From Atrichornis clamosus (taxonomy: Eukaryota; Chordata; Aves; Passeriformes; Menuridae): DNA of 64,000 nt. Of this stretch, positions 1 through 62,905 are shown piece by piece. The notes beneath the pieces are model-generated. The model saw nothing but the letters and a program-made list of their open reading frames with translations, did not search any database and was not told the DNA's origin. A program made the position numbers and the translations under genes. The DNA lies in assembly GCA_013400975.1 (NCBI GenBank), contig WBMZ01000269.1, forward strand, positions 62,100-126,099, in the 5' to 3' direction. The stretch's first letter is position 1, and each line of letters opens with the position of its first letter.

Positions 1-53537
<53,537 letters not shown>

Positions 53538-56030
53538 CTGTAAAAGCAGATATGTCTGGTAAGTCTATACTCAGTTAACCATATCATTATGACTACTCAA
53601 AGCTATTTTTGTACCTTGTGTTGGGCTAAAATGAGACAGCCTCTGATCATCTACCTATGATAAGCACAAATGCTGCACAACAAGGATTTGTTACACGTTA
53701 AAACCAAGGTTTTAAAATATTAGTTGGAAAACTCCTCACAAAGATATGAATACCTTCCCACAACTCTTTATCACAACACATCCACCTACCAAGCCAGCAG
53801 CTGCTGTTTTCCAAGTCCAGAAGGGAGCTCGGCAGCCTTAAATTCCAGTTTTGTTCCAGGGCTTATCAAATCAACCACCTGAACTGGAGCAGTTGTGTTC
53901 TCTGACACCAACCTGAACACACAGCTGCAGCTTTGCTGTGCTGCAGCTTGGATTGAATGGAGCAGTCCCAACTTTGCTGTCTTGTGAAGTCACTTGTGCA
54001 AAGGAACAGTTTACAAGCTTTTCTTTCATGCTCTTTGGAACAGAGGAAGGGAACGAGTGATGGGTTTAATTTCTTAATAACTGCTAAATATCTGAGTGAA
54101 ATAGAGTTCTACTTTTCCTTACACAGCACTTCCTTGAGCAGAGTCTCCAGGGTAATCCAGCCATGCTTTCTGTGTGCAGTTTATCCCCCTGAACTCCTCC
54201 TTTTTCTGAAACTGCTTTCTCTACTCACTGGCAAGTTGTGGAATGTGGGGTTTGGGTACAGGTTTGAGGTTTTCCCTACTTTTGGTGGTGAAAGCTACGT
54301 GTTTCAGTTCTGTGGTGATGTCTTGCTGTAACTGGCATGTTGCAAATACAACATTTTGTCTTCTTCCCCTCACTCCCTTTTTAAAAATTTCCTTAATTTT
54401 TAACAGCTCAGGAATTTGCAGCAATGTGAACTTTCATAGTTTATCCCTTTTTATGAACACACAAAAATATCAGATTTTTGAAACTTTTCAAAATTTAGAA
54501 ATAGAAACAGCACAACTAACTCCATGGAATTTTCTCATCATTTTTATAAACTTCCTGTGAGTATACAAAGTAACACAATAGCAAACATCTAACTTTTACT
54601 CTACTACTACATAGTTTAACTTTTACTACTATAAATTTTTTTGTTTGCAACTAAATATCACAGAAGGTCTACAATAAAACAGGCAAAGAATTGTTTGTCA
54701 TACAGATGTTAGGAATAAGAGGGAGATTACAGGTTGCTTGATTACAAGGCTTCCAGAATAAAATTTTTACTCAACAGCTGCCTAGTCAATGTGAATCTAT
54801 TAAATCCCCATCCCCTTTTTTTCAGAAACAATATAAAGTTGGTACTTTCCTTGCTAGACAAGTTCAACTGCAATTAAAAAATTTGAACTTTCTTTGAGCC
54901 TTTTTTTAACAGGTGCAGCTTTCACGTTGCTTTCCCCCCTATAATTATGTGACACACCCAACACTAAAGTGTCTTGTCAAGAAGCCAATGACAGTACCTA
55001 GAAACACATGAGTAACATACACTGAAAATACCAGCCTAAAAGCATCCAGGAGAAATGAATTTTAACACCCTCATTATTTTCATTATTACAGCACCAAAAG
55101 AGTCATTGTAACACTGAAGGAATACAAACAGGGGACCTCACAATACGATGCACATGCAATTATCTCTGATGTACTGACACTCTTGAAAATAATCTCTAAC
55201 TCATTTCGCTGTAAACAGTCACTTAAATGCATTCTTAATGCAGTATCAGCAAGCCAAGGTAAATTTGTGCAACAAATTTAAGAATACTGAAGATGAAATA
55301 TACACAGTGTGGAACTTGTGAGTAGAAATTCACATGCGGCCTCTAATAAGTCACTGGGAGAATATGATAAATAAAGAGAAGAAGAAAAAAACCCATCCAA
55401 AACTCTATATGTGGAATAAACTCTGATTTTTAAAAGGGCTTAGTTGAAAAACGTGCTTGAAGTGATTTACTAATATGATTTTACCACTAAGTTGTGTGGC
55501 TGGCAGGATACTTAGCAGCAAGGCCAACCTGAAATACAGATGCACTGTCACCAGTCTATGTTCCAGCACGTGTTCTTAAACCTGCAGGCATTTAAAACTG
55601 ACCTCATTTTAAGAGAAAAACAGACTGGGACTTTTACTAATACTGGTCTTCTCCTTGACAGACGCAATTAATCTGTTGTAAAAGTACAATTGGCAGTTTG
55701 GCAGCATTTAAAACTATCATGAACTACAGGTTTGAAATGAAATTCTCACAGTCCCTTAAAATATGCAGCTTTTCTACAAAATTTTCCATTCCACGGCCCA
55801 GAGAATGTGGAAGGCACATGTGCCTGGCGGTGGCAAAGGAAACCACCATGCCCTGCGTTTTCAGAGAAGCTGCTCCTGCGCTCAGGGCCATTACGAAACT
55901 TATTTGTCGGCTCAAGAAACTCTTCCCTGCGGCTAAAGCCATTACGGACACACAGAAATGCCGCTTTGGAGCCGGGGCGGCCTGTCCCGGCAATCCGACC
56001 CCAGCGCTGCCCCCGAACGACGTCCCCGGC

Positions 56031-56260
56031 CCGCGCAGCGACACGGGACCAACCGGGGACCGGCCCCACACAGCGACACGGGCAGCGGGACCAGACCGCA
56101 CACCGACACGGGACCAGCCCCGCACACCGCCCGGGCACCAGGACCAGACCCACAAATCCACACGGCACCGGCCCCGCACAGCGACACAGGCCCGGCACGG
56201 CCCCGGGACCGGCGCCGCACATGGACCCGGCACCGGCCGCTCCGCACCGGGCACGTCCGC
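56031..56260. repeat. GC-rich imperfect minisatellite in ATG7 intron 1
   Basis: Repeated variants of CGACACGGGACCAG and CCCCGCACA recur every 20-30 bases, for example near 56036, 56073, 56104 and 56181. The unit is irregular, so no exact period is given. Confidence 0.65.
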
Positions 56261-56382
56261 CCGCCTATACGTGACTGCAGCCCCCGCTGCCGCCCGGGTT
56301 GCCGGCTGAGGCCCGGACACACCGACCTGGAGGGGCGCGGGACCCTGCACGGGCAGCGCGGGGCCGGTGCCGGGTCAATGCT

Positions 56383-56525
56383 GGGACCCGGCGGGGGGCA
56401 GTGCCGGGGCGGTGCGGGGGCAGCGTTGGCACACCGCGGGCAGACAGTGCCGGGGCGGTGCGCGGCCGATGCCGGCACCCCGCGAGCAGCGGGACGCGGG
56501 GCAGTGCTGGCACCCCGCGGGCAGC
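56383..56525. repeat. G-rich tandem repeat with G-quadruplex motif
   Basis: CAGTGCCGGGGCGGTGCG occurs at 56399 and again at 56445, and a diverged copy starts at 56502. The first part, 56383-56420, has G runs at 56383-56385, 56393-56398, 56406-56409 and 56416-56420 with loops of 7, 7 and 6 bases. This fits the standard quadruplex pattern on the plus strand. Confidence 0.65.
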
Positions 56526-56570
56526 AGCACCCAACGCGCCCCATACGCGCTCCATCCCCGCTCCCCTCAC

Positions 56571-56625
56571 CGGCGGCGCCGCTCGCTCCGCGCTTCCCGC
56601 ATCGCCGGCCGGCTCACACCAGTGA
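56571..56625 (-). other. ATG7: Probable ATG7 non-coding exon 1 (5' end uncertain)
   Basis: On the minus strand the sequence ...GGCGCCGCCG is followed by GTGAGG at 56570-56565, a good donor in the middle of the CpG island. Exon 2 has an acceptor 33 bases before the start codon, so an upstream non-coding exon is required. The right boundary (transcription start) is a guess, set just downstream of the proximal CRE. An ATG lies inside at 56602-56600. Confidence 0.5.
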
Positions 56626-56630
56626 CGTCA
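56623..56630. promoter_or_regulatory. Perfect palindromic CRE (TGACGTCA), proximal
   Basis: TGACGTCA is the full-site consensus for CREB/ATF-family factors. It lies about 50 bases upstream of the presumed exon 1 donor. Confidence 0.7.
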
Positions 56631-56637
56631 CCCCCGC

Positions 56638-56647
56638 GCACGTGACC
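56638..56647. promoter_or_regulatory. E-box / CLEAR-like site GCACGTGACC
   Basis: A CACGTG core at 56639-56644 with flanks matching 8 of 10 positions of the CLEAR consensus GTCACGTGAC, the site used by TFEB/TFE3/MITF. USF and MYC/MAX can also bind it. It sits between the two CREs. Confidence 0.6.
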
Positions 56648-56668
56648 AGGGAGGCCGGCGCAGCGTGG

Positions 56669-56676
56669 TGACGTCA
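56669..56676. promoter_or_regulatory. Perfect palindromic CRE (TGACGTCA), distal
   Basis: A second TGACGTCA lies 46 bases from the first, also within GTGACGTCAC. Two full sites flank the E-box. Confidence 0.7.
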
Positions 56677-56690
56677 CGCAGGCGCGGGGC

Positions 56691-56774
56691 CGATCCCGAT
56701 CCCGACGCTGATCCGCGTCCCAGTCCCGGTCCCGATTCCCACCCTGACCCCGCTCCCAGTACCGGTCCCGATCC
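56691..56774. repeat. Degenerate hexanucleotide repeat, CGATCC-like, 14 units
   Basis: Reading in steps of six from 56691 gives CGATCC, CGATCC, CGACGC, TGATCC, GCGTCC, CAGTCC, CGGTCC, CGATTC, CCACCC, TGACCC, CGCTCC, CAGTAC, CGGTCC, CGATCC. The array starts 15 bases upstream of the distal CRE relative to ATG7. Confidence 0.8.
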
Positions 56775-57049
56775 CGGCGGCGTGTCCCGCTGCCCTCCCG
56801 CCCTCGTTAGCGGAGCGGCGAGTTCCGCTGTCGCGGTACGGACTGCTCGGGGGTTCAGCATCCCCGCGCTCGGGAAGCGCCCGCCTGGGGCCGGGCCGCG
56901 CAGCCACAGCCGCCGGCTCGGGAAGGACCGTGTCCCTCCCATCCTGAGGCGGCACCTGGAGCCCTGAGTCCTTCTCCAACTTCCCCGGAACAAAACAGAG
57001 ACCTCAAGGTGCCGCAGAAGGTCTCTGAAACGCCCTGGGGCTGGAGGAG

Positions 57050-57375
57050 AAGGCAGGAGACATTGGGAGAGCTGCGTTTGCTTATGGCGGAGAAACAACT
57101 ACAGGGGGTTTAATGGCAATCTTACGTAGTGGAGAAGAGGGAGGCAAACACTGAGAGATGCACAGCAAAATGTGGGAAGGAAAAGGGCACGTGTTGAACC
57201 AAGGAAAATTTCAAATTATTTGAGAGAAAAATCTGCCTAGTGGGGCTGGAATAGGTTTCCAGAGAGACCTCGGGGACTCTACTGCTCAAGCTCTGAGCAC
57301 CAGGATCTAACTTTGATCTTAGCTCTGCTTCGAGCCCAAGGTTGGACTAAATGCCATTCAGAAGTTCATGCTAAT
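57050..57375 (+). mobile_element. Degraded CR1 LINE 3' end relic
   Basis: The string GGAATAGGTTTCCAGAGAGA near 57250, then GATCTAACTTTGATCTTAGC and TGCTTCGAGCCCAAGGTTGG to ACTAAATGCC, follow the order of the conserved CR1 3' tail known from birds. That tail runs through an AACAGG-TT-CCCAGAGAGG motif, CTAACTTTGA, GCCCTGCTTTGAGCAGG and GGTTGGACTAGATGACC. The body upstream is only weakly recognisable, so the left boundary is approximate. No open frame remains, so this is an old, inactive copy. Recognition is from memory of the family consensus. Confidence 0.65.
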
Positions 57376-60300
57376 TTTTTTTTTTCCCTCTCATCTCTAG
57401 ATTACAAAACAAAGTGCCTCTGTGGGTCATTTATGTCATTTACCTATCAGGGAAACAAATCCACCAGAGCTGCCTTATATTTTGGAGCACACAATATTAA
57501 CACCCATGTGGCAGAAACTTCACCCAAAATGGGGAGTAATCCTGGGAGGAAAAGCCACCAGATAAGTGTGGGTATGGCCACATAATGACACTTGGTCAGG
57601 GAACTGTAGGGGAAATTTTCAGTGCTGAAATTTAGCAAATTCTACATTTCAAATGTAGACCTGGGGTTTGGATAGGGGACCTTGCTATGGAGCATGGGCT
57701 GAATAGACCTTCCAGAAACTTCACAAATAAAATAAATTTGAATAAACTTGGAAGTTTACTGTAGATGCTTGTCTCCTTGTATCCAACTGTATTATATCAG
57801 TAAAACTGTGCAATTCCTCATTTTGCATTTCACTCACTTCATTAATATTGGTAATGCCTTTACTCTGTTGTACACTTATAACAGTTCTGCAGTTTATTTC
57901 CCCAAGGCTTGAAAAGATTTATCCCTTTTTGGTCCTTTTTTCTTCTTTTTACATCTTGCTATAAGCAAATAAAAGTGTCTGTAATAAACATGAGAATAGG
58001 AATCAACTGGCAGACAACTTTAAAAACAAAGAAAAAAATCTGTTGGGTGTTGCACATATTTCCATAGGTAGGAGTTTCCATTTCCCCAAGCAAAGTCCTG
58101 CAACAAGGGAAAATCATCCTAGAATTAAAGGTGGGAATGAAAATGAAGCCAATTCAAATTCTGGGAATTAAAAAGAAGCAGATTCAGACTCATCCATTCT
58201 TGGTGATTATGGACTCAATATGTTTTAGGAGAAGAACTCTGAACTAGAACTCAGATTCTTCTCTAGAAATCAGATTAGATTTTCTTATAGGTTTTAATAA
58301 AAATAATATTCATTTAGGTTTACATAGTGCTTTCCACTTAAGGGTTTAAATTAATTTTACACAATGTTCTCAGGGAACAACACCACAAAATACTAGAAGA
58401 ACCTGGCAGAACTATCAATTTATTTACAAAAAAAATTTTGTCAAAAGCAACCATCTCACCTTGGATTTTTTCTATTTCTATTTTAGACTATTAACTCTGG
58501 AGGAACAATTTATTTTGGTGTCAGATATGTATCATGTTTTTTAAGATAATTTTGTACTAGGTATCAGGAGTGTAAGCTATTTTCAGGAGCTTTTTTGCAC
58601 ACTGTGTCAACATTAAGTGTTCTTTTTATGTTCTACTTCTTCAGTAGACACATAATTTGATGAAAATTAATCCTTTTGTCTTTGTACTTTATAAGTAAAG
58701 CATATGATGATATGTTTGTATAGTATTTTCATTTAACTTGGCATTTCCAAGTGAAGTAATTGCCATTCTGGTTGAAGGAATGTATGCACTGAAACATTTA
58801 AGTTTTAACTTTTAAACTTTTGTAGATTCCTCTCTAGGAACATAAGAGGGTAGTCCTCAGCATCCCTGGTAGCAGTGGAAAATCTGAAGAGTTCAGGGCC
58901 AGCTCTAGGAATGCTCAGAAGTGTCTGCAGTGCTTCTATATTGATATCTGAGGATTAGAAATGCATTTTTAAAGTGAATCTTTCCATCATTTTCGTTTGT
59001 TGTGCTTTCAAAAACTGCATCACAAAGTGGTCTCACTGAACAAGTGACGGAGTCCTTTCAGATGATGGAAAGAGGCCAAAATGTGCGCCGGCACTAATGT
59101 TCCCTTTCCTGTCTGTGACATTTCCTGAAAATGTGGGGAGAGATGGCAAAGTTCCCTGGTGCCCGTGTTGGATGCGGAAGCCCGGGATTCTCTCCTTTCC
59201 CACCAGATGTCACCACTGACACAGGGAACACTGCGAGAATTTCGTGCCTCTGCAAAAGCAGGTCGGCCCTTCTCACCGCACCTCAATCACAGCACAACTC
59301 CAGTCCAAGAAATTCCAAGACTTTTGTTATGTTCTCTTAAAGCTCTGTGTCCTCTGACCTGTTTGTTAACAGGAAAACATTGAAAATATTTTACAGGAAA
59401 CCACACCTGAAATATTCTCTTGAGCCTTGGCCCCACGTGGTGGGAGGCTTCTCCATTCCTACTTTGCTTTCCTCTGCTTCTCTTACAGCCAAAATCCATT
59501 TCAACTGTCTGTTCAGTGAAATAAACTGATAAATCCTCTTGGGTACCTTGCTATTTAAAATAGGCACTATCCCATTTTCCTGTGTTATTATTATCTAATA
59601 AACAGCTATAAAATGTGGCTATCCCAGGCCCACTGTGACTTCCCTTGTCTTTGTTATTAACACAGTTACACTAAGATCATGGGTAAAAATGAAGTGAGAT
59701 TAAAAAATATTCATGCAGCTTTATTTTTCAGAGTTTAGCTTTTGGAATGTTCTTTAATTTTACCAGAGGTTTTCGTTGCCACAGTCATCATTTTTAGACC
59801 AATTTTCAATGATCTTGGGTTGTTTTGCCATGTATTAGTACATTTTCCAGTCAGAAAAGGCAATTGTCATGATCAAGAGGACAGAGTTCTTGACAGCTCT
59901 CAGTAGCCCTTGGGTAAATGTGTGTCAGCACCAGTAACTGTAGCTGACATTTTTTTCCCCAGGGATCATCTAAATTACCATCCACTTTGGTTAGAATCGC
60001 TGTTGCATATCACAGTAGAATAAAATACAATGGCTGTGAACCTCAGCAATTGGTTGTGAAAGGCCCTGGATTAGAGCACACGTTTCAAAAGATGCTGCTC
60101 TGTACTGCAAAAGGAGGTTGTACTACTTGTGCAGGTGTTCCTCCTGCAGTGAAAAAGGCCTCTGAATTCTGGAATGAATTTTGCTGCTTTTGTATTCTCT
60201 CTCTGCATTTTGCCTTAATTTCTCCTAGATTTAATTTCCCTAATTTCTGTTTTTCCTGCATGCAACTTGAAATCAATTAATGTCTGAACCTTACATGATG

Positions 60301-61366
60301 CACTGAAATAGATGGAATTTAAGTTTATTCCTTTAACACATTTTCCCAGTTTATTAAAATGCAGATATTTTAGGGCTTCTTTTAATATTGAATATTTTAA
60401 ATGCAACTATTGACACTCAGGTGTTTAACTCAGAGAAATGACACTGACAGAGGAATAACACTTTGCATTTAGTTAGAGTGTTCCAAATTTATGAGAAATC
60501 TTTCCCAAATTATCCTGAGAGTTGCATTGTTGCTGTAAGGTTGTCCTCTTGAGATGTCTTCCAACTTATTCTATTATTGTGTTTCTCCTGAAATATTTTA
60601 CAGCATCTACAGCAAGATTTATGAAATGCAGTTAAATATAAAGAGTAGAAAAGGTAAACACATGTCATTTATTATCCATTATATTCTGCAAGTCTAGAAA
60701 CAGCAGCATATCCTTCTGGAATAGATGGTGACAGTATGTTGAGCATGGAAACTTTAAGGACATAAAAATACTACTTTTTTCAGTGAAGTTAATGTGCAGT
60801 TATAAATGGAGCGAGAGATACAGTAGTGTACAATACAACCTGACATTTCATTAAAAGTTTGTGATTGGGGGAAGCTATAAATAAATAGGGTAGTTTTATT
60901 CAACAGTTCAAAGTTCTTTGACTATGCAAGGTACCTCCACTTGCAAATCTCACTTCACAAGCAATGTGTTCTTGTGTTTAATTAAGTGGAAAGAGAAAAA
61001 TACACTTGGCCAATCAGAGAAATGTGTTTTCTTCCTTTTCTGTAGCTGAATAATTTATAATCACTGAAGACCTTTATTTGTATCTCCATTTTTTTTACGA
61101 AAGGGGTGATCTCAAATTGTAAGAGTTTTACAACAGTGTAACAGTTCATAGATTGACCCTGAGTTTTTCAGATTCCTGATCTGAAGTAGCTCTTCAAATG
61201 TGTTAAAACTATTACATGCACGTTTCCCATTTTTCCTAACACCTGTTCATAAATTACAGTTTTCCAAATCCTTCTACTTTAGCCATGGTGTTTGCCTTTG
61301 AAACGGGAACATTTTGTTTGGTTGAACTCCTGAGCTGCATTTGAGCTCAGAAAAGCCAGACCAGCA
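57376..61366. other. HRH1 3' flank and HRH1-ATG7 intergenic DNA
   Basis: AT-rich sequence containing the presumed HRH1 3' UTR (minus strand, end unknown) and several AATAAA hexamers on that strand. Apart from the neighbouring CR1 relic, I recognise no gene or element. Confidence 0.75.
61073..61078 (-). other. Candidate HRH1 polyadenylation signal AATAAA
   Basis: AATAAA reads on the minus strand about 290 bases past the HRH1 stop. Others occur further along (for example near 60890, 60349 and 59722). The mammalian HRH1 3' UTR is long, so which one is used cannot be decided from sequence. Confidence 0.3.
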
Positions 61367-62794
61367 TCAGTGAATGTGAAGGATCTTTTTGAAGGTCTTC
61401 TTGAAATTGTGGTTACACAGAGGGTACAGGAAAGGATTTAGGGTGGAGTTCACGTAGCCGAGCCATATGGTGACCATGTGCAGTTCTGAAAGCTTTTCAT
61501 GGTCGTGGAAGGTTATCACCATAAATAGCACAAAATAGGGAATCCAGCACAGCATGAAGACTGCCATGATGACCCCCAGCTGCTTTGCTGCCTTCCTCTC
61601 CCTGTTCCCATGCAGTCCCTGAGTGGTCCTTTTGGAATGGGAGTGCAGGCTTTGCCAGGTTTTCCTCAGGTACGTCAGTGCTCTGAAATTTCTGTTGTCC
61701 GTCTTTTCCCGAGGATGGCAGGCTTTTCCAGGGTTGGAATTGGAGTGCTCCCCACAGGGCACCACGTCAGTGAAAGTCTGGTTGTCTGATGCACCACTCG
61801 AGTCACTGTCCTGGGAGCAAGGCTCCTTCTCATTCCCATTCTTTTTTGTGGCACAAACACGTATTTTTCCTGTTTTATCCAGGCCTGGCTCAGGCTGGGC
61901 AGTGGTGAGAGAAAAAAAGCTCCACTTAAGGACTTTCCCATTACTCAGTGCCTTTGAAGACTTGTCAGGATTGCTGAAATGAAGCTCTGCCTCCACGTTT
62001 TGGGGCTCTGGGGAGCTTTGCTTGTCTGTGGGAGGGGGGTTTTCATCTAAGGTTTGCTTTTGGTGGCAGATGTTTTTCTGGTCCTTCATCTTATTGTGAT
62101 GGATGGAGTTTTTTTCTGAGGAAGACCAATATGATCCCTTGGTGAGCTCTCGGTGTTTGCAGTGTTTTCGAACAGCTCTGAATATTTTAAGATAAAACCA
62201 CAACATCAGGAGAGAGGGCAGGTAGAAATTGAAAATGGCTGTCAGCACTTTAAACCAGGTGACTTCAGAGAATTCCGTTTCACACTGGTTTTCCTTCACT
62301 CTCCTTTGCCCGTTATTGGCAAAAACGTGCCAGCCCAGGATTGGGATGACCCACATGAAGGAGAGCAGCCAGACCCCCAGAATCATGAGCGAGGCCCTCA
62401 TTTTGGTGCGGTACTTGAGGTATTTGAGTGGCTGCTGCACCGAGCGGTACCGGTCCATGCACAGGATGAAGAGGTTGAAGATAGAGGCAGTGCTGGCCAC
62501 GTAATCCATGGAGAGCCAGAACAAGCAGGCTGCCAGTCCCAGGGGCCACACGGGGCTCAGGAGATAGACAATGTTCAGGGGCATCACGGCTGCCCCCACC
62601 ATCAGGTCTGCGATGGAGAGGCTGACAATGTATAAATTGCCAACTGTCTGCAGCTTCTTCTCTGTTTTCACAGCACACAGCACTAATATGTTCATGACAA
62701 TAGTGATCAGGGAAATGCTTCCCAGGAGCAGGCCTAGAAGAGCTGAGTGAGCGCTGCTGGAGTTCTCTGTTGTGTTCTTGGACATCTTTTTCAT
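61367..62794 (-). CDS. HRH1: Histamine H1 receptor, complete intronless coding region
   Basis: This is a Gq-coupled class A GPCR at the plasma membrane that binds histamine. The 475-residue reading frame (human 487) has an N-terminus with two glycosylation sequons (NTT, NSS), then TM1 at about 16-42, TM2 51-79, TM3 88-116, TM4 133-155, TM5 180-208, a long third intracellular loop of about 190 residues, TM6 402-429 and TM7 438-460. Ligand-pocket residues are present: Asp97 (3.32), Lys182 (5.39), Thr185 (5.42), Asn189 (5.46), Trp417 (6.48), Tyr420 (6.51), Phe421 (6.52) and Phe424 (6.55). The DRY motif is at 114-116, NPFLY at 453-457, and the probable disulfide is Cys90-Cys171. Loop 3 is poorly conserved, as is usual for this family. 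The open frame extends to a GTG at 62800, but the first ATG is at 62794. A second ATG at 62785 has A at -3 and may be the real start (472 residues). Confidence 0.97.
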   Translation of the reverse strand: MKKMSKNTTENSSSAHSALLGLLLGSISLITIVMNILVLCAVKTEKKLQTVGNLYIVSLSIADLMVGAAVMPLNIVYLLSPVWPLGLAACLFWLSMDYVASTASIFNLFILCMDRYRSVQQPLKYLKYRTKMRASLMILGVWLLSFMWVIPILGWHVFANNGQRRVKENQCETEFSEVTWFKVLTAIFNFYLPSLLMLWFYLKIFRAVRKHCKHRELTKGSYWSSSEKNSIHHNKMKDQKNICHQKQTLDENPPPTDKQSSPEPQNVEAELHFSNPDKSSKALSNGKVLKWSFFSLTTAQPEPGLDKTGKIRVCATKKNGNEKEPCSQDSDSSGASDNQTFTDVVPCGEHSNSNPGKACHPREKTDNRNFRALTYLRKTWQSLHSHSKRTTQGLHGNRERKAAKQLGVIMAVFMLCWIPYFVLFMVITFHDHEKLSELHMVTIWLGYVNSTLNPFLYPLCNHNFKKTFKKILHIH

Positions 62795-62905
62795 GGGCAC
62801 ACGGAGTGAAAATCAGAGCAGATGCCCAGGCCTTGGAAATTCAGTTGTGGTTTGTACTCCTGGATGAAAACGTGTTGGGTTGCTTTGGGATTTTTATTTC
62901 CAGAA
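62785..62905 (-). other. HRH1: HRH1 coding-exon splice acceptor, 5' UTR remnant and alternative ATG codons
   Basis: On the minus strand a strong pyrimidine tract ending gtttcttttcttttctctag places the exon start at 62905. About 110 bases of leader then run to ATG 62794. This fits the HRH1 organisation known in mammals, with non-coding 5' exons and all coding sequence in the last exon. The upstream exon is not in the window. In-frame ATGs lie at 62794 (C at -3, weak context) and 62785 (A at -3, better). Confidence 0.6.

Larger units (their letters stand above)
53538..56570 (-). other. ATG7: ATG7 intron 1 (model)
   Basis: Runs from the presumed exon 1 donor to the exon 2 acceptor. The right 600 bases are CpG island with minisatellites, and the rest is AT-rich with nothing recognised. 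It depends on the exon 1 model. Confidence 0.5.
55950..56970. promoter_or_regulatory. ATG7: CpG island, ATG7 promoter and first-exon region
   Basis: This kilobase is strikingly GC- and CpG-rich in an otherwise AT-rich window. It lies about 2.5-3.5 kb upstream of the ATG7 start codon. It holds two TGACGTCA sites, a CACGTG site, no evident TATA box, a good minus-strand splice donor at 56,571, and several GC-rich tandem arrays. A TATA-less CpG-island promoter is expected for a broadly expressed autophagy gene. Divergent transcription to the right is possible but no gene is seen there. Several long ORFs here are by-products of low stop-codon density. Confidence 0.85.

Noticed and set aside
55698..56671. 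Long overlapping ORFs (155-237 codons) on both strands in the CpG island
   Set aside because: Low stop-codon density in GC-rich tandem repeats explains them. The translations are low-complexity Pro/Arg/Gly/Ala strings in all frames with no domain.
62153..62635. 160-codon plus-strand ORF antisense to HRH1
   Set aside because: Shadow of the conserved HRH1 coding sequence in the opposite strand.
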